A DNA stretch of 64,000 nucleotides from Leptidea sinapis (Eukaryota; Arthropoda; Insecta; Lepidoptera; Pieridae), in NCBI RefSeq assembly GCF_905404315.1, contig NC_066267.1, positions 9,810,501 to 9,874,500 on the forward strand, given 5' to 3'. Below the pieces are notes generated by a model. It was not told the DNA's origin. It did not search any database and saw only the letters and a program-made list of their open reading frames with translations. Below are positions 24,835 to 34,885 of this stretch, piece after piece. Position 1 is the stretch's first letter, and each line of letters begins with the position of its first letter. The position numbers and the translations under genes were made by a program.

Positions 24835-25150
24835 CTAGCTGGTCCGAAAGACTTCTGTACATAATAAATAAATTGCTAATTTTAATTTATTTGTTCATAA
24901 TATTTCATGGCATCAAGTCAATTGTTTCACAGCAGAACTGTCAAACCGTGCGTCAATAAATTCTCTCATAGAAAATATGTTCATACAAAACAAATATTGG
25001 AAATAAAAATAATTACGGGTCCCAAATCGAAATAAAAACTATCCCATCTCTTAAGTTTGACTAAACAGCACTCCATGGAGTGATCCCCATTAAAATCCGT
25101 TCATTAGTTTAGGAGTTCACTGGAAACAAACATCAGGACACAGGATTTAT
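24835..25150 (-). mobile_element. Non-autonomous Helitron, minus
   Basis: CTAG at 24835-24838 opens the reverse complement of the 3' end. Internal TTTCACAGCAGAACTGTCAA and CACTCCATGGAGTGATCCCC match copies at 41.2 and 41.7 kb. The 5' end appears cut near 25150. Confidence 0.75.
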
Positions 25151-26081
25151 TGAGCGCAACTGAGCGGATCTCCCACCGGGTGACTCCAATTGATTTCTGT
25201 GTGAAATTGTTTCTCGGCCATTTCTGGGCCGATTTAAAAAAATTTTGAACTAATAGAAAGCTTTCGAAATTCTAGGTTATTGTTGAGACAGAATTTTGAA
25301 TTTCGACTTTATTCAAGTATTATAATTAAAAACAAACATGATTTATAAATTATTCTAAATTTGTTTTATTTAAAAATTGAGCCGATTGATCAAATCACAA
25401 TAAGTCTTAATTATAACACTGCTATCCTTTGATCATTTTCGAATGTTCATGGTCTATAAGCATCAGTTTTTGTACACAGATTTAGTTTACCTCGTTTCCT
25501 TCAAATTTACGCCGCAGCGAAGCGGTAGTACCTATATATTAAGATGTTATTACCTTACCGCATATTATACATAACGTTCTATCTATTGACATAATTGTCT
25601 TAGGAATCAACGAGCTGTGTTGCATAGTATCACACGTCTTTCTTATTGGATTCGCGCTCCTTAATACGTAGAAATACGAAATAATAAACGATAATTTCTA
25701 TCGTAAATATTAACAATTAAAATAAAGTAATAAAATTATTTGTTATTTATGGAAAATATGAAAACATCGAACCTTTTTTGTATACAAGAAGTGTGATTTT
25801 TAACATATTTCAAACGATACGGTGGCTTTGATAGGTGGTAGTAAATTGTTCCAGAACTTACAATGCTATATAATTTAAAATCTACAAAAACAAGCAATTC
25901 GTTTAGATAAACGTTCAGTCTTTGTTTGGAGCGATTCAAAAATCATTTTGTAGCTGTTTTCGTAGTTTAATTGGCAATTACAGCGCGGTCCGCAACGGAA
26001 ATCTTCCACCTCGGTAGATATGCAGGTTGCGATATCGTGACGGGAACTACAATTTTATTGAAACTGACAATTTTGAATCAA
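25151..26081. other. No gene recognised
   Basis: About 930 bp with no repeat match in the window. A G+C blip at 25511-25530 (CGCCGCAGCGAAGCGGTAGT) has the look of a Helitron-end hairpin but lacks CTAG. Confidence 0.35.
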
Positions 26082-26084
26082 CTT

Positions 26085-26930
26085 CACAGTTCAAATTCAA
26101 ATATTTTTATTCAAAATCAGCTGACAAGGCAAACGTTGTTTTGCCATATAAATTGTATTAATCTTTTCCTTGCTAGTTGATAAGAGATGGCGCTAGTTGT
26201 ATTCATTAGTAACAATCACACTTCTTTTATATTTTGTATAACTCACACTATAGTTTTATAAATTATAGCCTATTTGTTATTCTGGTGTGTAAGCTATATT
26301 ATTGTAAAGTTTCATTAAAATCTATTCAGTAGATTTTGCGTTAAAGAAGTTCAAACATACATCCAGACATACAAACTTTCACATTTATAATATTAGTAGG
26401 ATAGGAGGTGACATCACTTATTGAAACTCATAAAACTACCAGCCATTCCAAAATGAATCCCTCAGGCCTGAGAAGAAAAGGCGCAACAAACTCAGCGGGA
26501 TTTTATTTTTCATCAAAAAATATGTTTACAAAGTAACATTGTAAATTTAAAGAAATAAACATTTTGACTGTTGCTTCTGTATGTTCATAAGCACATTGAG
26601 GAATTTTCTAGAAAGTGTGACATTCATAATGTTAACACGAGGAACAAACATAAACTTGTTGTGCCTACTACTCGGTTGGGTCGAGTTAGTAAGTCTTTTG
26701 TTGGGCGATGTATATGCTTCTACAATATGATCCCAGAAAATGTACAAAACAAATGTGTTACGAAATTTTAAAGAATTGTTAAAAAACGTTTGTGTGGGAA
26801 AGGTTATTATAGCATAAACGATTTTCTTAATGACACCACGGACTGGGAATAAAGCGAACACCCTCAGGCTCTTTAATTATAAATGTTTATTGTACGATAT
26901 TACATTGTAATCCATATTTTATAAGATTCC
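26085..26930. pseudogene. LINE-B copy with 5' inversion, split by a Helitron
   Basis: The left part (26085-26116 plus 26402-26570) is the LINE-B 3' UTR in minus orientation, starting from the TTCAAATTCAAATATTTTTA tail end. The right part (26571-26930) is the upstream coding block in plus orientation, reading NVNTRNKHKLVVPTTRLGRV, SKSFVGRCICFYNMIPENVQ, then frame-shifted to RIVKKRLCGKGYYSIND. This order and inversion fit twin-primed integration of one element. Two independent insertions are the alternative. Confidence 0.7.
26117..26401 (-). mobile_element. Helitron inserted precisely in a LINE-B 3' UTR
   Basis: The minus strand runs TCCTACTAATATTATAAATG ... CCTTGTCAGCTGA. Removing 26117-26401 joins ATTCAAAA to TAGGAGGTGA, restoring the LINE-B sequence (compare ATTCAAAATAGGATATGA at 6.04 kb). 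Insertion between A and T without target duplication is the Helitron hallmark. Confidence 0.85.
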
Positions 26931-26954
26931 AAAAATTAAAAAAAATTTAACAAA

Positions 26955-27345
26955 AACAAACAACCGACCTCAAAAACACTATTTTTAAACAATTATGAAA
27001 ATAATTGCGTATTCTTGTACAATATAATTAATTAATCTAATTCTAGTGACAATTACTGTTATTTTTGGAGTCAGTGTAAGCCAAGGTAGGTTTGTAACTA
27101 CTTACATAGGTGAGATGTGCTTGAGTCGCACGCGCGACGTCAGGAGAAGAGAGGCGAGAGCCGGGCCGCGGTGGGGGACGCCGATTCCAAAAAAAAACAA
27201 TAATCGTTACTTGAATTAGATTAATTAATAAGATTGTAAAAAATACACAATTATTTTTATACTTTTTAGGGCATATTATATCTATTGTTTTGAAATAGTG
27301 TTTTTGAAGCCGGTAATTTATTGTTATTAATTTTTTTTTTCATAA
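26955..27345. mobile_element. Foldback element with long arms and a G+C-rich loop
   Basis: The left arm (from ACCGACCTCAAAAACACTAT through TAATTAATTAATCTAATTC) pairs with the right arm ending TAGTGTTTTTGAAGCCGG; the arms are about 110-125 bp. The loop (27071-27185) is strikingly G+C- and CpG-rich (GTCGCACGCGCGACGTC, GCCGGGCCGCGGTGGGGG). The ACCGACxTCAAA end is common in lepidopteran MITEs, and a short relative is at 56213. Confidence 0.75.
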
Positions 27346-27710
27346 TGATACATCGTTTGCCGGATCAGCTATTTTTATTAGCTTGTAGCATCAAAATACT
27401 TTAAATAAACAAGCAAAAAGTAGTTTATTTCAATTTCGTCATTACATTACAATGGAGAGTGAAGAATGATAACAGATTTTAAACAGCTAATTATTTATCT
27501 GTTTATTAAATAAAAAAGCAGGCTGAAAACAGTTTTTTTAACATAAAAATAAAAAGTAAAAGTTTAATATCAAGTGTGGTTCCCTCTTGCTATAATGACA
27601 GCTTGTAGTCGTAATATTTTCATAAGTATATAAGTGCTATAGAATAACGTTACAATCATTGTACTCTATTGGGATTCAGAATATTATACCTCGATATACC
27701 TAATAGGACG

Positions 27711-28205
27711 TACTTCCTGAAAAACGTTCCAAGCCACAAATATCACATTTTAGGGAATTCGTGTTTAAAGTTTAATAAATATTAAAAGGCATAAAAGGCA
27801 TTTATTTTCTCAAAATTGATTCCTTTAGAATTCTTTTTCATGTCATTTCTAATAACTACTAGATACTACTACCGCTTCGGAAAAAAATGGCGCTCTGGGA
27901 GAGAAGAAGCGGCGCAAGAAACTCTCCCAGCATTCTTTTTTTGCGCTCTTTTCAATAAAAACTGTACAGTGATTTCTATCGCTATAAAATAATCACAATC
28001 TAGTCCCAGGTAGTGAATTCCTAGTATAAGTGAACTCCATACATGTGGGTTGGGCTACTAAGTCATGATGTCATTTAAAGAGTGACAGTAGGGCTGCCAA
28101 TTTTTGACAGTCCGTTAATATCAATCACATGACCAGTTTTGTGGTCTTAACTCAATTTCGACATGATTGTGGTTTCGAATATTTTTCTGGAATTACGTCT
28201 AATTG
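27711..28205. mobile_element. TIR element T, copy 2, containing a nested LINE-G end
   Basis: GGACGTACTTCCTGAAAAAC then GTTCCAAGCCACA at left; TGATTGTGGTTTCGAA then GGAATTACGTCTAATTG at right. The interior (CTACTAAGTCATGATGTCAT) matches copy 1. Bases 27782-28013 are foreign. Confidence 0.75.
27782..28013 (-). repeat. LINE-G 3' UTR nested in TIR element T
   Basis: ATTAAAAGGCATAAAAGGCA through GAAACTCTCCCAGCATTC to AATCTAGTCCCAGG. The insertion is absent from copy 1 of T, which dates it after T. Confidence 0.75.
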
Positions 28206-28870
28206 TACTATTTATAAACAATAAACTACTTATTTCTAGAATTAATATTTATTTAAAGGATTAATACATTATGTAGGAGAAGGATTTAAATAAAGACTAT
28301 TCGGAAACTCGCTCCCAAATCAATTAAAAGTTTTCTCGTCGCTTCATTTAACTTTCTCAACTCATTAAAAGGTTTTGTATTTTATCTAGCTTACGGCAAG
28401 AAATACGGGTAATTTTTTACTTTACACACACTAATTATAAATCTATGTAGATATAGGACTTCTAATAGAGAACAGGGGATTAGTCTTTAAAGAAATTTGT
28501 AACCTTAATTGACCCTTTATTTCCAATTTCGTTAGTTAATATTAGATTAGGTTATTAAACTCCTTTTTCATTCCTTACCTATACAAATTGATGGTGTGTT
28601 ACTGTTTGGTGGTTTCTTCATGATGTAATTCGTAAGAACTTTATATTTATTTTGTAAATGATTTAAATACTGTTTGTTTCCCAAAAAATAAATATACTTC
28701 CTCAGATGAATTCAAAAAATAATAGCAGACCTCTTTTAACCTTTGCTTCAAATAAGTATAGCGAAGCTAACGGTGTGACAGGCTCGATTCTTCAACCAAT
28801 TGTCCCGCTAGTTCCACCAGTTCGAAGATGTATGTTTGGAGCGAACTCTTCTATTCCATGTTTTTTTATG
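28206..28870. other. No gene recognised
   Basis: AT-rich, unique in the window. No open frame of interest before the LINE fragment at 28.9 kb. Confidence 0.4.
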
Positions 28871-28879
28871 GTTTTATGG

Positions 28880-29081
28880 TTTCACAATTGGCGTAACGGA
28901 CAGTCCTAAGTGCAGAGGCTGTCTAGCCGAGGACGAAACGGTCACTCACGTAATTCTGGAATGTGCGGGGTAGGCCAACCAACGGGCAAAAACCTTAACT
29001 AAAACGAGGTCGCTCCAGGCAGTCTACGAACACCCCAGGAATGTTCTGAACTTCTGGATGGAGCTGAGCTGGTTGGAGTAA
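28880..29081 (+). pseudogene. Non-LTR reverse transcriptase C-terminal zinc-knuckle remnant
   Basis: The frame reads SPKCRGCLAEDETVTHVILE then CAG, stop TAG (28971-28973), and continues ANQRAKTLTK ... RNVLNFWMELSWLE to TAA at 29079-29081. CX2CX8HX4C is the C-terminal cysteine-histidine motif of many insect non-LTR elements. One in-frame stop makes it a pseudogene. Clade not assignable. Confidence 0.7.
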
Positions 29082-30420
29082 CTGGCCAATATTGCACGCA
29101 AAATGGGCCCATACTTGTGGTTTAATTGCGGAAACAGGAGCCCCTATACCATGGTTCCGCACCTTTTGAGGTAACAAAGAGGTAAAAAACCCTTATAGGA
29201 ACACTTTGAATTGAAGTGAAAGTTAAACGAATTTATCAAGTTGACAGACTTGTTGACAGAGTGTCTTGAACATGTGAAAAATCCAAACTTTCAAAGTTAA
29301 CGTAAAAAAAAGATACGGCCATTTCCGCCACGAAAAACGTATATTACAACACTCTTGAGGAAATCTAAATTTAATGGGTATTTTCCCTTCACCTGGAACT
29401 ATGAAATTTGGCAAATACCATCTTATGCAACAAGTATAGGGAAATGTCTGATTATTCTGTACATTTGTAATTAAATAAAAAAAAAAACATGATCTTTATG
29501 CAAAGAACGGCGCTCCATATATTTAAAAATGTTAGCCGTGTCATGTGGGGTATCATATGAAAGGACTTCATTGGCACAAGTTTAAATAGGTTGTTTCATT
29601 AAATATTATTAAGAATTTATAATTTTTATAATATATTGTTTTTTATTTATGGCGATGATTAAAAAAAAGTGTGTGCGTGTAATCTTTAATAATTAACAGA
29701 TACATTAATATATTACATTAAATAAAGCCTTGTTACCAAATAAGTACTCACGTATTACTAAGGAGATTCGTTAGATTTTTTGCTATTTTTTTTCTCGGAA
29801 ACGCTAACGATATAACTTCATATTTTGAGCAAAGTAGGCTTTTTCTCTATTTATTTTACAAAGAATGATATAATGTTATATTTTGATATTATTATTCATC
29901 AGAAAATAAACACTTAAACTTTTTACAGGTGACGTTATTATCAGGTTGTTTATTTTCTCTTTTATGCTTATTTATTGATGAAAGACTAAAATTTATTTGA
30001 CTGTTTATTATTTACATTTTATATTCTATTTACAATTCATTAATACCATTCGCACATTTTAAAATATTCACTCATCAAATAAAATAATTGATAATAAGAA
30101 ATTTTAAGGTTATATTAGCACATATTAATATGACGTTGTTATTGAGTATTTGCCTATCCTAATAATGGACGAAGAAACCAAAAACAAATGAACGAATGTC
30201 GCAAATATAAGAACAAATCTGATAACTTGTATATGATTTATTAAAAAAGTAGTAAAAAATTAGCAAATTATACACTTGGATATTTTCGAAAAATATTACT
30301 GAGTATACTCGTATTCAAATGTTTTTTTTTTTTTCAAAACCATAAAATTATAACGACTTAAAAAAGTGTATTCTTTAGTGTGATGCCACTACTGGTCATA
30401 GATCACTAGCTTTAGTTAGT
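29082..30420. other. No gene recognised
   Basis: 1.3 kb, very AT-rich and unique within the window. Short ORFs here lack any family likeness. Confidence 0.4.
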
Positions 30421-30424
30421 AGGT

Positions 30425-30545
30425 CTTACAGAACGTGACGTCACGCGTTCGTTGTCAGGTTACGCTACTTGTAACGTGCGCCGCGGACGATCGCCCGCGC
30501 GGCTGCGACGGCCTAGCAGCGCATGTTCCTTGAGCGGCCTCTAAT
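30425..30545. other. Isolated G+C- and CpG-rich patch
   Basis: ACGTGACGTCACGCGTTCG, then GTGCGCCGCGGACGATCGCC and GCGCGGCTGCGACGG stand in AT-rich DNA. The direct repeat ACGACTTAAAAA flanks it (30354, 30552). It may be the loop of a decayed foldback element like 26955-27345, or a regulatory island. No ORF. Confidence 0.4.
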
Positions 30546-30859
30546 AAACCTAAACGACTTAAAAATTGTTTCAATTGACTTTTTTACTGAGTGTTACTTC
30601 CGTCGGAAAAAAATCTAAGTTACCCCCAAGTCGCACCTAAAGAAGTTTTTACTTCAAAAATCTTTTAATTTTTTCATAAGGTATTACTACTAAATAATAT
30701 GTACGGACCCCGGTGGGCATATCCGACTCTCACTTGCCCGGTTTTTTCATTTATGTATTTGCTAAGAAAAAATATTGTTTTTTTGTCAAATGAGAACCAA
30801 TCGGATAAACATATTATTAACTGTATTACATAAAAAAAATTGGTGTAGATAGATTGATA

Positions 30860-31040
30860 CACAAATAAAATTTGAAAAATAAAATTTTATGAACGATGCG
30901 GGATTCGAACCCGGCTAGGAATGCCGGAGGTCGTGGGTTCGAATCCCGCATCGTTCATAAAATTTTGTTTTTCAAATGTTATTTGTGTATTCATCCTAGA
31001 AGTGAGGGTTATCATTATAAAAACATAACATATTGTTTAG
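30860..31040. repeat. S3 palindrome with inverted tRNA 3'-half at the apex
   Basis: ATGAACGATGCGGGATTCGA then ACCCGG on the left is the inverse of CCGG then GTGGGTTCGAATCCCGCATC, GTTCAT on the right, so two T-arm/acceptor halves face each other around CTAGGAATG. The flanks ACAAATAAAATTTGAAAAAT and TTTTTCAAATGTTATTTGTG are also inverted. It ends with GTGAGGGTTATCATTATAAA then AACATAACATATTGTTT. The A-box half of the tRNA is missing. Confidence 0.75.
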
Positions 31041-31198
31041 ATAGATTGAGTAAATGTTTTGCGTATCGGGTGTGGAAGCTTTGCAAATAAAGGCTGTATC
31101 GATTAGTAGCCACTTACTGGCGAGCTCGGGAACGTAACTCTTTATACCTGAATCTCCATAATTTTTGTTTATTCCCGGTCTGTACAACAATAATTTGA

Positions 31199-31490
31199 CG
31201 ATCTGTATAGCCGAGTGGTTAGGGATCCTACCTACTAAGCTAGAGGTCCCGGGTTCGAATCCCGGTAGGTCCAAGCATTTATATGATGAATATGGATGTT
31301 TGTTTCCGAGTCATGGATGTTTTAATGTATTTATGTACCTATATTTAAAAGTATCTTTATATTTATTTATGTATGTTTAAGTAAGTATATTGTATTAAAT
31401 ATGTCGTTGTCTTGCAACCCATAACACAGGCTATATATGCCTAATTTGGGGCAAGATAATTTGTGTAAAAAGTGTGTCAATATTATTATT
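31199..31490 (+). repeat. tRNA-headed SINE (S2), plus, full length
   Basis: A-box-like TAGCCGAGTGG (31208-31218) and B box GGTTCGAATCCC (31252-31263) in a tRNA-like head, followed by a body with GTTTCCGAGTCATGGATGTT and TTGCAACCCATAACACAGGC, ending near GTGTGTCAATATTATTATTG. The internal promoter looks intact. It is a SINE, not a tRNA gene, because the 5' end does not pair with the CCGGTAGGTCC end. Confidence 0.9.
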
Positions 31491-31709
31491 GTTATAACAA
31501 CACGATTAATATTGTTATATATCCAGTTTTGCCTTCGGCTTAGTCCACATCATATTCGTAACAAGCTCCCTCGAGAACTCTTAATTCACAATTTTGGCGT
31601 CACGGGACGGCCGGTAAATATAAAAGTCACAGTGAATAATAAAAATTTCAAATTCAAATCAACCAATTGCATATGCTAGGTTCGTTATTTGATGTACATT
31701 ATCAGATAT

Positions 31710-32284
31710 CAGTGGGAGGCTACTTTGCATAGGATGATGGCTAGATTATGGGTACTACATTGGCGTCTATTTCTACCGTGAAGCAGCAATGTGTAAACAT
31801 TATTGTGTTTCAGTCTGAAGGCGTCGTAGCTAGTGAAATTACTGGGCAAATGAGACTTAATATCTTATATTGTATTGAAGTAGGCGTTACTTTGCGGAAA
31901 TCCATGATTATCCAAATGATTTGAGCTTTCTTTAGTGTTAATTCCGCCAATATTTATCTTCAAACAATTCGACACGTCAATTCAATTGGCAGTCAGTCTT
32001 GTGCCAGATTTTGGCGAGTCAATATGTCCTGAGGATGCCTCGTGTAGAGGCGAAACACGTGTCGAATTGTTTAAAGACAAATATTGGCGGAAATAACACT
32101 AAAGAAAGCTCAAATCATTTGGATCTTATATTGTCTCAAGGTGACGATCGCAATTGTAGTGCCGCTCAGTATTTTTGGGTTTTTCAAGAATCCTTAGCAG
32201 CACTGTATTGTATTGGGCAGGGCGTATCAATTACCATCAGCTGAGCGTCCTACTCGTCTCCCCCCTTATTTTCATAAAACAAAT
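31710..32284 (+). repeat. SINE-like repeat S1, copy f, split by a hairpin retroposon
   Basis: S1 runs 31710-31873 and resumes at 32123 after a 249-bp insertion. The two parts together are near full length and end TTATTTTCATAAAAC. Confidence 0.85.
31874..32122 (-). mobile_element. Hairpin retroposon with hammerhead-like core, copy B
   Basis: Inserted in an S1 repeat with a 12-bp target duplication ATCTTATATTGT (31862-31873, 32123-32134). Its tail lies at the left (minus orientation: GGATTTCCGCAAAGTAACGC, ATTCAAT-like end). The hammerhead-like strand is plus: core CTGAGGA at 32029-32035, stem II GCCTC/GAGGC, GAAA, GTC triplet. So the core is antisense to the tail here, the opposite of copy A. 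Confidence 0.85.
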
Positions 32285-32774
32285 TACATAAAAAAACACA
32301 TTTTAAATATAATTGATTTTTTTTTAAATGTAGGTACTTAACATCTTTTTAACCAATTCATATTAATATTTACATAGTCCTTTCTGTATCAATACCAACT
32401 AATGTTTTGAGTACCAATAAAAAAATATATGTATTTCAATCGTATTATTCTGGCTATAGACTGATACGATTTTTATGAAATGATAGTCAAAATCCGAATT
32501 CGAATTACCACGAGAACATAATCTACGCAAGTTTCGAGGGCGGCCCAAAAATTTTTTTTTTTTTTATTTTATAGTGGAATGGTTTAAATTTCGAATAAAA
32601 TTTACGGACCTACATTAAAAAGAGTTTTAAATAATGCAGGACCGACATAGCAGGACTCATCAAGGTATTTTCTATTTTTATAGTTGCATAAAAGAATAGA
32701 TTGGCACGCATCCAGTAATGCGAAATAGCATTGTTAGACCAAGAGACACTGAATATTTTTTTTTAATTATTTAA
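32285..32774. other. No feature recognised
   Basis: AT-rich spacer before the duplicated block; one T-run at 32550-32565. Confidence 0.4.
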
Positions 32775-33260
32775 CACTGGAGTTTTACTTACCATTAAAA
32801 CTCTTATTATGTCCGGGAGTCTTTTTCGAGAACTTTATACAATGTGAGACATGTTTATTTTTGCTTGGTAGTAAAACGCCAATGATCTGACAACTGTGTA
32901 TGGTATGGGTTAATCTCCAACATATTATAGCATGGGTTCGAAAACACCTATAAAAGATCAATTTATTGATTTTTTGAAGGTTCTTCCCTACCATAAAATA
33001 CTGTGAGTGTATTTTCAGATCTACAATTTCCCCAAACTTATATATATTAATAGGTTTATTGCCCAGCTGACCCCTAGAAGTAATGTCTGTACTAGTACCC
33101 GTTGCTTCAGCTTCTACCTCTATAACAATTGATTTTATCATCCTGGAAGCTGCCTTAGGTATGCTTCTTACAGAAATGAATAAATTTTTAATATCTGTTC
33201 CCAACTCTACCAACTTTCATTTCCATAGCACTAGATCAATGAGTTCATAATCAACGCGAG
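32775..33260 (-). pseudogene. Duplicated unknown coding remnant, copy 1
   Basis: The minus strand is open from 33213 to 32785: MVELGTDIKNLFISVRSIPK, AASRMIKSIVIEVEAEATGT, STDITSRGQLGNKPINIYKF, and on to 142 codons. It has the feel of genuine former coding sequence. A second copy, 1.6 kb to the right, shares most of its length but breaks this frame. No family is recognised; a viral or retroelement structural protein or a duplicated host exon are possible. Confidence 0.4.
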
Positions 33261-33462
33261 TCTTATTACTCTATGTAATCCATTATTACCATGTCGGCTT
33301 ATCAATTAAATGCGTAGGTTCTCGCCAACCTGACCTTAACAAAAATTTTTCTGTACTGACCAGGATATTAGAACCACATCTACAAATTTTAAGGCTTAGT
33401 ATTTAGGTGCAGGAAGAGCTGTAGATATTACTACTATTTCATCTTTAACTTATATATAATAA

Positions 33463-33694
33463 AAAAAAAATATTGAATTAGGCGTTACTTTGCGGAAATC
33501 CATTATAATACAAATGATTTAGGTTTTCTTTAGTGTTAATTCCGCCAATACTGGAGATCGCTGCAGTCTCGTGCCCGATTTTGGCGAGACAACACGTCCT
33601 GAGGATGCCTCGTGTAGAGGCGAAACACTTGTCGAATTGTTTTAAAAACAAATATTGGCGGAATTAACACTAAAGAAAACCTAAATCATTTGTA
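33463..33694 (-). mobile_element. Hairpin retroposon with hammerhead-like core, copy C
   Basis: A 13-bp direct repeat TTATATATAATAA (33450-33462, 33695-33707) flanks it, though this is low-complexity. The tail is at the left (minus), the core CTGAGGA on the plus strand at 33599-33605 with GAAA and the GTC triplet kept and the stem-III loop changed to ACTT. The left arm lacks the GACACGTG segment, so the arms are shorter than in copy A. Confidence 0.8.
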
Positions 33695-33707
33695 TTATAT
33701 ATAATAA

Positions 33708-34374
33708 TAATAAATGATGGTGCTATTGCTCAAGATTTCAATTCTGCTTCAAAACGCTCGAGGTAAATTCGATGCTACGTGCCATTTCACCCGATTTTGA
33801 TGCATAAAGACTTTGGGAAATACTTGATATGGTGTTGAAAAAACCCATGCCAGTTAAAATCCCAGTTCCATGGAAAAGAGTGTTGTTGAACTAAATTGGT
33901 CTCCCCAGTCTCAGGTCACACCACATGTGTTGTGAGAGTAAGCAGAATGCGTAGTAGTGAGTTCTGCTTCGTAACTATGTATTGCATTATGTAGTTAGGC
34001 AACGGAAATTGAATCTGCTTCGGAACACCACCAATCTCGCAAAATTTTAGTATCCCTATAATACTTCGTAGTTAATTCATAATGTATTCCGTCCACATCA
34101 GTTTGTTTTCGTTTTCTATTTGACATTTTTAGTGACGTGTCGTGCATATTCACATAACGAAAGTAATAATGATGAAGACCGAGAAGCGATTTCCCTTCAA
34201 GTATCCGATCTGAATATTTTTAAAGATTTAAAATAAATATTGAACGCTAACAACATTACTAGTCTTTCGTATGAACATCAAGAATCAAATAAGCTGGATC
34301 ATGCGCTTGTGTTCCTCTCAATCAGCTTTCACATGTTGTTATAATAAACCTGTTCAACCTGTTAAACTGATACA
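33708..34374. other. No gene recognised
   Basis: Lies between the two copies of the duplicated block. No ORF or repeat match was found. Confidence 0.4.
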
Positions 34375-34885
34375 CATATTTTTCTTTAAAACTGGAGTTT
34401 TACTTATTATTAAAACTCTTACTATCCGGGAGCCTTTTTCGAGAAATTTTATACAATTTGAGACTTGTTTATTTTTGCCTGGTGAACAAAACGCCGATGT
34501 GCCGACAACTGTGCATGATATGGGTTAATCTTCAACATATTATAGCATAGGTTCGAAAACAGCCAATAAAGATAAATTTATTGAATTTGAAGCTTCTTCC
34601 CTACCATTAAATACTGTGAGTGTATTTTCAGATATCCAATTTTCCCAATATATTAATAGGTTTATTGCCCAGCCGACCCCTAGAAGTAATGTCTCTGCTA
34701 GTACTACCCATTCCTTCCCCTCCCGCCTTTTTAACAATACATTTTATCATCCTGGAAGCTGCCTTAGGTATACTTCATACAGAAACGAACAATTTTTCAA
34801 TATTTGCTTTGAGTCTTCTATCTGTTCCCAACTCTACCTATTTTCATTTCCATAGCACTAGATCCATGAGTTCATAATCAACGCT
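34375..34885 (-). pseudogene. Duplicated unknown coding remnant, copy 2
   Basis: Matches 32775-33260 through CTGGAGTTTTACTTA, TATTGCCCAGCCGACCCCTA, ATCATCCTGGAAGCTGCCTT and TTCATTTCCATAGCACTAGA. Small indels and substitutions disrupt the frame open in copy 1. Direct orientation, about 1.6 kb apart. Confidence 0.45.

Noticed and set aside
31199..31275. Possible tRNA gene
   Set aside because: A and B boxes are present, but the 5' end does not pair with the 3' end and the sequence continues into a repeated SINE body also seen at 60.8 and 8.9 kb.
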